Source of the DNA: Streptomyces sp. CB02009 | Lineage (GTDB): Bacteria; Actinomycetota; Actinomycetes; Streptomycetales; Streptomycetaceae | Assembly (NCBI RefSeq): GCF_001905825.1 | Contig: NZ_LIVV01000004.1 | Coordinates: 186,001-250,000, forward strand | Direction: 5' to 3' | Length of the DNA stretch: 64,000 nucleotides | Part shown: positions 15,662-23,579 of the stretch, piece after piece | How positions within the stretch are numbered: position 1 is the first letter of the stretch | Layout: every line of letters starts with the position of its first letter | The notes under the pieces: generated by a model | What the model was told of the DNA's origin: nothing | The model's database searches: none | The model's input: the letters and a program-made list of their open reading frames with translations, nothing else | Position numbers and translations under genes: made by a program

Positions 15662-17224
15662 GTGGACTGGCTTACCGCTGAGAACATCATCGCCGTGGTC
15701 ACCGCACTGGCCGGTGTCCTCGTCTCGATCGCCGCCATCTGGGTCCAGTGGTGGGTCCCGCGCCGGCGCCGGATCGGCTACCGCGTCCAGCTCGACACCT
15801 CCATCGGCGCCGGCGCCGCCGCCAGCAGCGCCCTGACCGGCCCCGGCGCGACCGTGCGGCGCGGGTTCTTCGACACGACCCAGGAGCTGACCGACGCCAC
15901 CATCGTCCTGCTCCGGATCGAGAACGACGGCGGCCTCGCCATCGGCGGCGACGACTACACGGACGGCGGCGGCACCGGGCTCACCGTGCGGTTCTCCCAC
16001 CCGGACGGCACCGGCCCCGGCCGCCATCTGAAGGCCATCGTCGTGACCGCCCCCGGCCACCCCGGGCTCCTGACCCACTTCGACGCCGCCTGGCAGCCGA
16101 CCATGGGCGCCGGCTCCATCCGGCTGCCCAAGGTGCCGCTCAACCGGGGCGCCCACTACAAGCTGCTCGTCCTGCTCACCGGTGGTCCCACGGGCGGCCC
16201 CGTCACCGTCGAGGGCACCCTCGACGACGGCGTCGTCCACGTCAACCACAGCACGACCCCCGACGACAAGGCACCCCTCTTCAGCCGGGTCGCACGGACC
16301 GTCACCCTCACCCTCACGCTCTGCATGATCGCCCTCGCCGTGATCATCGTCCGGGAGCGGACCCCGCCGCCGATCGGCTGCGCCGAAGGCAGTCTCACCG
16401 TCACCGGGTCGACCGCCTTCGCACCCGTCGTACGGGATCTCGCGAAGCAGTACGAGAAGGACTGCGAGGGCGCGACCGTGAGCGTGGAGGCGCACGGGTC
16501 GACCTCCGGGATACGGCGGCTGGCCGACGAGGGCGCGAAGAAGGCCAAGGGCTCCCCCTCGGTCGTCGCCCTGTCCGACGGGCGCAAGCCGGGCGGCTTC
16601 CCCGAACTGCGGGAGAGCATGGTCGCCGTCTCCCTCTACACCCTCGTCCTCAACGACGACGTGCCCGTGGACGACCTGACCCTGGACCAGATCCGGCGGA
16701 TCTACCGGGGCGAGATCAGGAACTGGGGCGAGCTGGTGCCCGGCACCGACCTGCCGGTCCTGCTGGTCAGCCGGGACGCCAACTCCGGTACCAGGGAGGT
16801 GTTCCAGCGCCGGGTCCTCGGGCGCAACGAGCCCGCCAACTCCTCCCTGGACTGCCGGACCAGCAACGACCCCGAGTCGCGGGTCGTCCGCTGCGAACTC
16901 GACTCCACGGAACAGGTCCTGTCCACGGTGGCCAGACTGCCCGGCGCGATCGGCTACACCGAGGTGCGCGAGGGCACCGGCCTGAAGGGCCTGCACCGGG
17001 TGGCCATCGACGGCCGCCGACCGGTCCTGGCAGAACTGGGCGAGTCGAGCTACCCGTACCGGGAGATCGAGTACGCCTACACCTGGCGCGAGCCGGGGGC
17101 CGGTTCGCCGGCCGCCAGCTTCCTCGCCTATCTGCGCTGGGGCAGCGGCCAGGACATCATCCACGCCCACGGGCACCTGCCCTGCTCGACGCCGAAGGGG
17201 CTGAGGATCTGCGGGGAGGAGTGA
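15662..17224 (+). CDS. Membrane-anchored PstS-like substrate-binding protein
   Basis: 520 residues from GTG 15662 (VDWLTAENIIAVVTALAG). A membrane helix at residues 8-28 is followed by a cytosolic or external domain of about 170 residues, a second membrane helix near residues 215-235, and a C-terminal periplasmic-binding-protein domain starting CAEGSLTVTGSTAFAPVV. That domain keeps the phosphate-binding motifs GSTAF, GSTSG and the SGTREVF loop. It lacks a lipoprotein signal and no permease genes accompany it, so it looks like a sensor or scavenger, not a transporter component. The Ser/Thr kinase gene starts 84 bases downstream on the same strand, suggesting a shared signalling role (inference). 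Confidence 0.8.
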   Translation: MDWLTAENIIAVVTALAGVLVSIAAIWVQWWVPRRRRIGYRVQLDTSIGAGAAASSALTGPGATVRRGFFDTTQELTDATIVLLRIENDGGLAIGGDDYTDGGGTGLTVRFSHPDGTGPGRHLKAIVVTAPGHPGLLTHFDAAWQPTMGAGSIRLPKVPLNRGAHYKLLVLLTGGPTGGPVTVEGTLDDGVVHVNHSTTPDDKAPLFSRVARTVTLTLTLCMIALAVIIVRERTPPPIGCAEGSLTVTGSTAFAPVVRDLAKQYEKDCEGATVSVEAHGSTSGIRRLADEGAKKAKGSPSVVALSDGRKPGGFPELRESMVAVSLYTLVLNDDVPVDDLTLDQIRRIYRGEIRNWGELVPGTDLPVLLVSRDANSGTREVFQRRVLGRNEPANSSLDCRTSNDPESRVVRCELDSTEQVLSTVARLPGAIGYTEVREGTGLKGLHRVAIDGRRPVLAELGESSYPYREIEYAYTWREPGAGSPAASFLAYLRWGSGQDIIHAHGHLPCSTPKGLRICGEE

Positions 17225-17308
17225 CCCGCGCGGCGGAGACGGGCACCCCTCGGTCCGGCACGCGAACGGTGGGGACTGCCGACCCACGGTCTGGCATGCT
17301 CTGACGAC

Positions 17309-19240
17309 GTGGATCCTTTGAACGCGGAAGACCCGGTCAGCATCGGCCCGTTCCGCCTGCTCGGCCGCCTCGGGGTCGGAGGCATGGGCCGGGTGTTCCT
17401 CGCGCGTTCGGCCGGCGGGCGGACCGTCGCGGTGAAGGTCGTGCACGCCGAACTGGCCGCCCAGGAGGAGTTCCGGCGCCGGTTCGCCCGCGAGGTCGCC
17501 TCCCTGGAACGGGTCGGCGGCACGGGCACCGCACCCGTCCTCGGCTCGGACACCGCGGCCGACGCGCCCTGGGTGGCGATCGGCTACGTACCGGGGCCCT
17601 CGCTGCGGGCCGTGGTCGGCGACGAGTTCGGGCCGCTGCCGCCCGCGACCGTGAAGGCCCTGGCCTCCGGCCTCGCCCGCGCCCTCGTGCACATCCACGC
17701 CGCCGGGCTCGTGCACCGCGACCTCAAGCCCTCCAACGTCCTGCTCACCGTCGACGGGCCGCAGATCATCGACTTCGGCATCGCACGGGCCGTCGACACC
17801 GTCGCCGAAGGCGGCAACCTGACCACCACCGGCGCGGTCGTCGGCTCCCCCGGCTTCATGTCGCCCGAGCAGGTGCGGGGCGACCGGCTCACCCCCGCGT
17901 CGGACGTCTTCTGCCTCGGCTCGGTCCTCGCGTACGCGGCGACCGGGCGCTCCCCCTTCGGGACGGCGGACAGCGGCGTGCACGCGACCATGTTCCGGAT
18001 CGCCCACGACGAGCCCGACCTGACGGATCTGGCGCCCGAGCTGACCGGGGTGATCCGCGCCTGCCTCGCCAAGGACCCGGCCGCGCGGCCCTCCGCCGCC
18101 GAGATCGCGGAGACGCTGCCGATCCCCGACCCCTGGCTCCCGGCGGACGTCCTGGCCCGGCTCGGCCGGCACGCGGCGCGGCTCCTGGAGGCGGAGACGG
18201 AGAGCCCGACGGGAACGGGGAGCGGGGACGCCCGTCCCGGCGGCGGCGCCCGTGGCGGAGCCGGTGGCGTCGTCCGCGCCGACGGTGACCCGGCGACGCC
18301 CGCTCCCCTCCCGTCCACCGCCGCCACGGCTCCCCAGCCCCGGGCCGGGCGCCCGCGCCGGACGGCCCTGGTCGCCGGACTCGCGGCCCTCGCCGTGGCG
18401 GCGGCGGCCACCCTCACATACGTCTTCCGGCCCGACCCGAACACCGGCATGGACGACCAGAAGAACCGGGCCCCGAGCGGCACCGGCAACGTCGCTGCCC
18501 GGCCCGCCGGCATCGTCCCGGCGGCGTTCCTCGGCGCCTGGGAGGGCGTCGTCCAGGGCTCCCAGGACCACCCGCGGGAGACCGCCCGGTTCGAGATCAG
18601 CCAGGGGGCGGCGGGCTCGAAGAACGCCGTCTACGTCCAGGTCGCGGAGAACCGCCTGTGCATGGGCCGCTCCCGGCTCGTCTCCGCCGACGAGGACAAG
18701 GTCGTCCTCGGCGAGTCCGACGTGACGACCAGCGTGCCCGCCCAGCGCTGCGTCCCCGCCGCCCACCAGACCCTGACACTGCGCTCCCCCGACGTCCTGG
18801 AGTGGACCTCGGGCACGGCCAGGGCCACCTTCCGCAAGGCCCCCACCGGCACCGAGGTCGTCCCCGCCCGCTTCCTCGGCCGCTGGACGCGCATCCCCGC
18901 CCCGGAGATCTACGGCGAGAACGACGACCGCTACACCTCGCAGGTGACGATCACCCAGGGCCCGGTCGGGTCCCCCGTGCTCAGCGTCCTCGACGGCTTT
19001 CCGCGCACCGTCGACGGCGTGCTCCTGGACGAGGACTGGTCCTGCGGCACCACGGCCGTCCTCGCCGGCGTCGGCAACCTGCTGATCGTCGGCCCCGCCA
19101 CCCGGGACACCAACGCCTGGGACCGCGAATGCCAGGAGGGGCTCTCCCGCTACCTCCTCGTCGACAAGCTGAACGGCAAGGACCGGCTCCTCGTCTACCC
19201 GATGCTCGACGGCGAACCGAACGAGTACTACCGCTCCTAG
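17309..19240 (+). CDS. Transmembrane Ser/Thr protein kinase
   Basis: 643 residues. Kinase domain residues 10-270: glycine loop GRLGVGGMGRVFLA, lysine in VAVKVV, catalytic HRDLKPSNVLL, DFGIAR and the activation segment GSPGFMSPEQV. A Gly/Pro-rich juxtamembrane linker leads to one helix near residue 355 (TALVAGLAALAVAAAATLTYVF). The extracellular part (about 260 residues) holds two similar modules, each beginning with VPA.FLG.W, not PASTA repeats, so it probably binds a different ligand. GTG start at 17309. The kinase follows the PstS-like protein gene. Its last four bases overlap the convergent LysR gene, so the two transcripts collide. Confidence 0.95.
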   Translation: MDPLNAEDPVSIGPFRLLGRLGVGGMGRVFLARSAGGRTVAVKVVHAELAAQEEFRRRFAREVASLERVGGTGTAPVLGSDTAADAPWVAIGYVPGPSLRAVVGDEFGPLPPATVKALASGLARALVHIHAAGLVHRDLKPSNVLLTVDGPQIIDFGIARAVDTVAEGGNLTTTGAVVGSPGFMSPEQVRGDRLTPASDVFCLGSVLAYAATGRSPFGTADSGVHATMFRIAHDEPDLTDLAPELTGVIRACLAKDPAARPSAAEIAETLPIPDPWLPADVLARLGRHAARLLEAETESPTGTGSGDARPGGGARGGAGGVVRADGDPATPAPLPSTAATAPQPRAGRPRRTALVAGLAALAVAAAATLTYVFRPDPNTGMDDQKNRAPSGTGNVAARPAGIVPAAFLGAWEGVVQGSQDHPRETARFEISQGAAGSKNAVYVQVAENRLCMGRSRLVSADEDKVVLGESDVTTSVPAQRCVPAAHQTLTLRSPDVLEWTSGTARATFRKAPTGTEVVPARFLGRWTRIPAPEIYGENDDRYTSQVTITQGPVGSPVLSVLDGFPRTVDGVLLDEDWSCGTTAVLAGVGNLLIVGPATRDTNAWDRECQEGLSRYLLVDKLNGKDRLLVYPMLDGEPNEYYRS

Positions 19241-20190
19241 GCGCCCGGCCGCCCGGTCCGCTCCGGCCGCCCTGCCCCCGCCTGCCCCGGCCGCCCGGTC
19301 CGCTCCGACGGCCCCGCCGCCGCCTCGGCGTACGCGCGGACCAGGGGGCGGGTGTCGTCCGCGCGGTGCGCGAGGACGAGGTGGCTGGGGCCGACGCCGT
19401 CGACGGGCCGGGTGACGACGCCGTCGCGGGCCAGGAGCGGGGCGTTGCCGGCCGCGACCAGGCAGATGCCGAGGCCGCCGACGAGAGCCTCGTACGTCTC
19501 GTCGGCGCTGGCGATCTCCGCGCCGATGACCGGCGGACGGCCGCCCCGTGAGTCCAGCGCCAGCCAGTGGTCCCGCAGTTCGGGTCCGGTGGCCGGCAGG
19601 GCGAGGAACGGTTCGTCGAGGAGGTCCGCGAAGTCGACGCGCTCGCGGGCGGCCAGCGGATGGCTCTCCGGGAGGGCGACGAGCCGGGGCTCGGCGGCCA
19701 CGACGACCCAGCGGAAGCGCTCCGCCGCGGGCAGCGGCAGCCAGACGAACGCCACGTCGCTCGCGCCGTCGGCGAGTCCGGCCGTCGGGTCCTCCCACCC
19801 CACCTGGCGCAGCCTGAGCACGGCCTCCGGGTGGGCCTCGGTGAACCGGGAGCGGATCGCGGGCAGCAGCCCGCCGCGCCCGGGGCTGGTGGACATGCCG
19901 ACGACGAGCGTGGACCGCTCGGCCGCGCGGGCCCGCCGCACGGCCCCGTCCGCCTCCGCCCAGGCGGCGAGCACGGCGCGGGCGTGCGGCAGCAGGGCCG
20001 TACCGACGGGGGTCAGGCGGACGCCGTGCCGGTCGCGGTCGAAGAGGGGGGCGCCGAGCTGCCGCTCCAGGGCCCGGATCTGCTTGCTGAGCGCGGGCTG
20101 GGAGACGTACAGCCGCTCGGCGGCACGGGTGAAGTGCAGTTCCTCGGCGACGGCGACGAAGTACCTCAGGTCCCGCCCGTGCACGTCCAT
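19237..20190 (-). CDS. LysR-family transcription regulator
   Basis: 317 residues from ATG 20190 (MDVHGRDLRYFVAVAEELHF); two more in-frame ATGs at 20196 and 20202 are possible. The helix-turn-helix is RAAERLYVSQPALSKQIRALERQLGAPLFDR, and the effector domain follows (TLVVGMSTSPGRGGLLPAIRSRF to the end). It is divergent from an SDR gene with a gap of about 100 bases, the classic arrangement in which the regulator controls itself and the neighbouring enzyme. The C-terminus has repeated ERTGRPG segments (low complexity). The stop overlaps that of the convergent kinase gene by four bases. Confidence 0.92.
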   Translation of the reverse strand: MDVHGRDLRYFVAVAEELHFTRAAERLYVSQPALSKQIRALERQLGAPLFDRDRHGVRLTPVGTALLPHARAVLAAWAEADGAVRRARAAERSTLVVGMSTSPGRGGLLPAIRSRFTEAHPEAVLRLRQVGWEDPTAGLADGASDVAFVWLPLPAAERFRWVVVAAEPRLVALPESHPLAARERVDFADLLDEPFLALPATGPELRDHWLALDSRGGRPPVIGAEIASADETYEALVGGLGICLVAAGNAPLLARDGVVTRPVDGVGPSHLVLAHRADDTRPLVRAYAEAAAGPSERTGRPGQAGAGRPERTGRPGA

Positions 20191-20289
20191 GGTCATCACC
20201 ATGGGCTATCACAGCAGGTCTTGGACCGGCAACGGCCCGGTGGCACAGGCTGGTCGGGACGGGAACGGGCACGAGGAAGAGGGATCCCC

Positions 20290-21120
20290 ATGAACAAGGT
20301 CTGGCTGATCACGGGCGCCAACAGCGGATTCGGCCGCGCCTTCGCCGAGGCGGCGATCGCGGCCGGCGACGTCGTGGTCGCCGCGGCCCGCCGCACCGAG
20401 ACCCTGGAGGACCTGGTCGCGGCCCACCCCGACCAGGTCGACCCGGTCGCCCTCGACGTCACCGACACGGCGGCCGTCGACCGGGTCGTCGCCGAGGTCG
20501 CCGGGCGCCACGGCCGCATCGACGTCCTCGTCAACAACGCGGGCCGCACGCACGTCGGTTCGGTCGAGGAGACCTCCGACGCCGAGCTGCGCTCCCTCTT
20601 CGACGTGCACGTCTTCGGCCCCGCGGCGCTGGCCCGCGCCGTCCTGCCCCACATGCGGGCCCGCCGCTCGGGCGCGATCGTGCAGCTCAGCAGTGTCGGC
20701 GGACAGATGTCGATGGCCGGCTTCGGTGCGTACAGCGCGACGAAGTTCGCCCTGGAGGGCCTCTCGGAGGCGCTCGCGGCGGAGGTACGGCCGCTGGGCA
20801 TCGACGTCCTGATCGTCGAACCGGGCGCCTTCCGCACGAGCCTCTTCGGCAATCACAGCCTGAGCGGCGACGGCATCGCGGACTACACGGAGACGGTGGG
20901 CGCGACCCGCGCGTTCGTGGAGACGGGCGGGGGCCTGCAGGAGGGCGACCCGGCGAAGGCCGCGGCGGCGGTGCTGGCCGCGCTGGACGCGGACGAGACG
21001 CCGCTGCGGCTGGCCCTGGGGGACGACTCGATCGACACGATCCTGGGGCACCTGGACCAGGTCCGGGACGACCTCAGGACCTGGGAGAAGGTCGGCCGGG
21101 ACACGAAGCTGACCGGCTGA
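20290..21120 (+). CDS. Short-chain dehydrogenase/reductase
   Basis: 276 residues. Classical SDR: NAD(P)-binding TGANSGFGRAFAEAA (residues 8-22), NNAG near residue 85, catalytic Ser in IVQLSSVGGQMS and YSATK (Tyr and Lys about residues 153-157). The arginine pair in AARRTETL suggests NADP preference. Substrate unknown. ATG 20290 is preceded by GAGG about ten bases upstream. Divergent from the LysR gene, which probably regulates it; a strong 18-base-stem terminator lies 90 bases after its stop. Confidence 0.93.
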   Translation: MNKVWLITGANSGFGRAFAEAAIAAGDVVVAAARRTETLEDLVAAHPDQVDPVALDVTDTAAVDRVVAEVAGRHGRIDVLVNNAGRTHVGSVEETSDAELRSLFDVHVFGPAALARAVLPHMRARRSGAIVQLSSVGGQMSMAGFGAYSATKFALEGLSEALAAEVRPLGIDVLIVEPGAFRTSLFGNHSLSGDGIADYTETVGATRAFVETGGGLQEGDPAKAAAAVLAALDADETPLRLALGDDSIDTILGHLDQVRDDLRTWEKVGRDTKLTG

Positions 21121-21200
21121 GGGGCGTCGGGGCGTCGGGCTGTCGGGGCTCCGGGCCGTCGGGCCGTCGGGCCGTCGGGGCGTCGGGGCGTCGGGACGCC
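21121..21200. repeat. Degenerate GGGCCGTCG tandem repeats
   Basis: About eight copies of a 9-base unit GGG(C/G)(C/T)GTCG directly after the SDR stop codon. Probably slippage-generated spacer; no coding potential supported. Confidence 0.75.
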
Positions 21201-21210
21201 GGGGAAGAGC

Positions 21211-21250
21211 TCGGGGGCAGGCGTTCCGCGCACGGAACGCCTGCCCCCGA
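21211..21250. terminator. Bidirectional terminator between SDR gene and purA
   Basis: Perfect 18-base inverted repeat (21211-21228 with 21233-21250) and a CGCA loop, placed between convergent genes. Confidence 0.9.
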
Positions 21251-21259
21251 CCCGTCCGC

Positions 21260-22543
21260 CTACAGGAACGAGTTGATCTCGATGGTCTCGGTGCGGCCGG
21301 GGCCGACGCCGATCGCGGAGATCGGTGCGCCCGACATCTCCTCCAGCGCCTTCACGTACGCCTGCGCGTTCTTCGGCAGGTCCGCGAAGGTCTTCGCCTT
21401 GGTGATGTCCTCGGACCAGCCCGGCAGCATCTCGTAGATCGGCTTCGCGTGGTGGAAGTCGGTCTGCGAGTACGGCAGCTCCTCGACGCGCTTGCCGTCG
21501 ATCTCGTACGCGACGCAGACCGGGATCTGCTCCCAGCCCGTCAGCACGTCGAGCTTGGTGAGGAAGAAGTCCGTCAGGCCGTTGACCCGGGTCGCGTAGC
21601 GCGCGATGACCGCGTCGAACCAGCCGCAGCGGCGGTCACGGCCGGTGGTGACACCGCGCTCGCCGCCGATGCGGCGCAGCGCCTCGCCGTCCGCGTCGAA
21701 GAGCTCCGTCGGGAACGGGCCGGCGCCGACACGGGTCGTGTACGCCTTGAGGATGCCGATGACCCGGCTGATCTTCGTCGGGCCCACGCCGGCGCCGGTG
21801 CAGGCGCCGCCCGCGGTCGGGTTCGAGGAGGTGACGAAGGGGTACGTGCCGTGGTCGACGTCGAGCAGCGTGCCCTGGCCGCCCTCGAACAGGACGACCT
21901 TGTCCTCGTCGAGCGCGTTGTTCAGGATCAGCGTGGTGTCCGCGACGAACGGCTTGATCTGCTCCGCGTACTGGAGCATCTCCTCGACGATCTGCTCCGC
22001 GTCGATGGCCCGGCGGTTGTAGAGCTTGGCGAGCAGCTGGTTCTTGCCCTCCAGCGCCGCCTCGACCTTCTGGGTGAGGATCGACTCGTCGTACAGGTCC
22101 TGGACCCGGATGCCGACGCGGTTGATCTTGTCGGCGTAGGTCGGACCGATGCCGCGACCCGTGGTGCCGATCTTGCGCTTGCCGAGGAACCGTTCCGTCA
22201 CCTTGTCGAGGGTGACGTTGTACGGGGTGATCAGGTGGGCGTTGCCGCTGATCAGGAGCTTCGACGTGTCGACGCCGCGCTCGTTCAGCCCACTCAGCTC
22301 GGAGAGCAGGACCGCCGGGTCGACGACGACACCGTTTCCGATCACCGGGGTACACCCCGGCGAGAGGATTCCGGAAGGGAGAAGATGCAGCGCGTACTTC
22401 TGGTCGCCGACGACGACGGTGTGGCCGGCGTTGTTGCCGCCCTGGTAGCGCACTACATAATCAACGGATCCACCGAGGAGGTCGGTGGCCTTTCCCTTGC
22501 CCTCGTCACCCCACTGAGCACCGAGCAGCACAAGTGCGGGCAC
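21260..22543 (-). CDS. purA: Adenylosuccinate synthetase
   Basis: 427 residues, standard length. First step from IMP to AMP: GTP-dependent joining of IMP and aspartate. Visible are [16 protein letters not shown] (GTP-binding and catalytic Asp), [10 protein letters not shown] with catalytic His, [17 protein letters not shown] and the C-terminal [11 protein letters not shown]. The start is GTG 22543 with AAGGGG nine bases upstream. Single gene, ends at a strong terminator shared with the convergent SDR gene; divergent from the diacylglycerol-kinase-like gene. An imperfect hairpin lies about 80 bases upstream in the probable leader. Confidence 0.98.
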   Translation of the reverse strand: MPALVLLGAQWGDEGKGKATDLLGGSVDYVVRYQGGNNAGHTVVVGDQKYALHLLPSGILSPGCTPVIGNGVVVDPAVLLSELSGLNERGVDTSKLLISGNAHLITPYNVTLDKVTERFLGKRKIGTTGRGIGPTYADKINRVGIRVQDLYDESILTQKVEAALEGKNQLLAKLYNRRAIDAEQIVEEMLQYAEQIKPFVADTTLILNNALDEDKVVLFEGGQGTLLDVDHGTYPFVTSSNPTAGGACTGAGVGPTKISRVIGILKAYTTRVGAGPFPTELFDADGEALRRIGGERGVTTGRDRRCGWFDAVIARYATRVNGLTDFFLTKLDVLTGWEQIPVCVAYEIDGKRVEELPYSQTDFHHAKPIYEMLPGWSEDITKAKTFADLPKNAQAYVKALEEMSGAPISAIGVGPGRTETIEINSFL

Positions 22544-22624
22544 AGGCGTACACCCCTTCCGGGTGGGGCATGTCCAAGGTCAGGGGGCGTACGCCGCCTC
22601 ACCGGTGTGCCCCGGAATAGACGA

Positions 22625-22652
22625 AGCCCCTGGCGCAATAGCGCAAGGGGCT
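22625..22652. other. Hairpin in the purA/DGK-like divergent region
   Basis: AGCCCCTGGCGC and GCGCAAGGGGCT form a stem of eleven pairs with one mismatch and an AATA loop. On the plus strand CTCTT follows. It could be a leader structure for purA or a boundary hairpin; there is no known riboswitch of this shape that I can assign. Confidence 0.5.
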
Positions 22653-22686
22653 CTTGCACAAAGATGCTACCCGAGGAAGGACCGAG

Positions 22687-23484
22687 GTGTCGGATCACGA
22701 CCAGCTGCTGGTCATCGTCGACCCGGTCGCCCGCCGAAGTGACGGCGAGTCCGTACGGATCGCGAAGGATGTCCTGTCCGCAGGCGCGACAGCGAAGATC
22801 TGCCTGCCGGACAGTCCGGAGGAATTCAACCGCGCCCTGGCCAGGCGCGGCTCCCGCCGCCCCGTGGTGCTCGGCGACGACCGCGCGCTGCTCCGCACGG
22901 TGGCCCTCCTCCACCGGGAACGGGAGCTCGCCGCCGGCGCCGTCTCCCTCGTCCCGATCGGCGCCCCGGGCGCCCTGGAACTCGCCCACGCACTCGGCGT
23001 GCCGCGCTCCACCCCGGCGGCCGCCCGCGCCGTCCTCGACGGGACCGTGCGCCGCCTCGACCTGCTGGTCGACGACAGCGACGGCGTCGTCCTGGGCGAC
23101 CTCGAGGTGCCGGCCTCACCGGCCCTCGCCCCGGCGTCGGCGACCGTCTGGGGCACCTGCCGCTCCCTCGTCCGCACCCTGGTCCGCCCGGCCCCGACGG
23201 CCCTCGCGGTCCGCGCCCACCGGCTGCGGGTGGAGGCGGACGGGGTGCTGCTCACCGATGTCGACACCCCGCTGGAGAGCCTGACGGTCCGCTCGGTCGC
23301 CGGTGCCGCCGAGGTGGTCGTCCACCCCGCGGCCGCCCCGCCCCGGCACACGACCGCCCGCGTCCTGACCGTCTCGGGCCCGGACTTCCGGTACCGCGCG
23401 GACGGCCGCGTCTCGGGCCCGGTCCGCCGCCGGACCTGGACGGTCCTGGGGGAGGCGTGGGGGCTGACGCTGCCGCGGGGCTGA
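22687..23484 (+). CDS. Diacylglycerol kinase-like protein, degenerate catalytic loop
   Basis: 265 residues, GTG start (VSDHDQLLVIVDPVARR) with AAGGA six bases upstream. Overall layout matches the DAGK catalytic fold: an N-terminal LLVIVDPVARRSDG strand, a second half of strand-rich lipid-binding type (LAVRAHRLRVEADGVLLTDVD, EVVVHPAA). However the ATP/lipid loop, normally GGDGT, reads LGDDRALL, so phosphotransfer activity is doubtful. It is divergent from purA. The 3' end runs into three 17-base direct repeats that include the stop codon. More likely a binding or regulatory protein than an enzyme, or possibly the loop is misassigned by me. Confidence 0.7.
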   Translation: MSDHDQLLVIVDPVARRSDGESVRIAKDVLSAGATAKICLPDSPEEFNRALARRGSRRPVVLGDDRALLRTVALLHRERELAAGAVSLVPIGAPGALELAHALGVPRSTPAAARAVLDGTVRRLDLLVDDSDGVVLGDLEVPASPALAPASATVWGTCRSLVRTLVRPAPTALAVRAHRLRVEADGVLLTDVDTPLESLTVRSVAGAAEVVVHPAAAPPRHTTARVLTVSGPDFRYRADGRVSGPVRRRTWTVLGEAWGLTLPRG

Positions 23485-23512
23485 CGCTGCCCCGGGGCTG
23501 ACGCTGCCGAGG
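23462..23512. repeat. Three tandem 17-bp repeats across a stop codon
   Basis: GGCTGACGCTGCC plus four bases, at 23462, 23479 and 23496. The stop of the DGK-like gene is the TGA of the second copy. Confidence 0.85.
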
Positions 23513-23579
23513 GTGCCGCCCTCTAGAGTGCCCGGATGGGTCGGGTGCCGTCCGGCGCCCCTGGGGGAGGGGGCTCTTC

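Noticed and set aside
15500-20272. 1590-codon open frame on the minus strand
   Set aside because: It runs antisense to the PstS-like and kinase genes, whose motifs are convincing; the frame is a by-product of the high GC bias at third positions.
22625-22652. Possible purine riboswitch or attenuator in front of purA
   Set aside because: The stem has no conserved junction or U-run in the purA direction; kept only as an unexplained hairpin.
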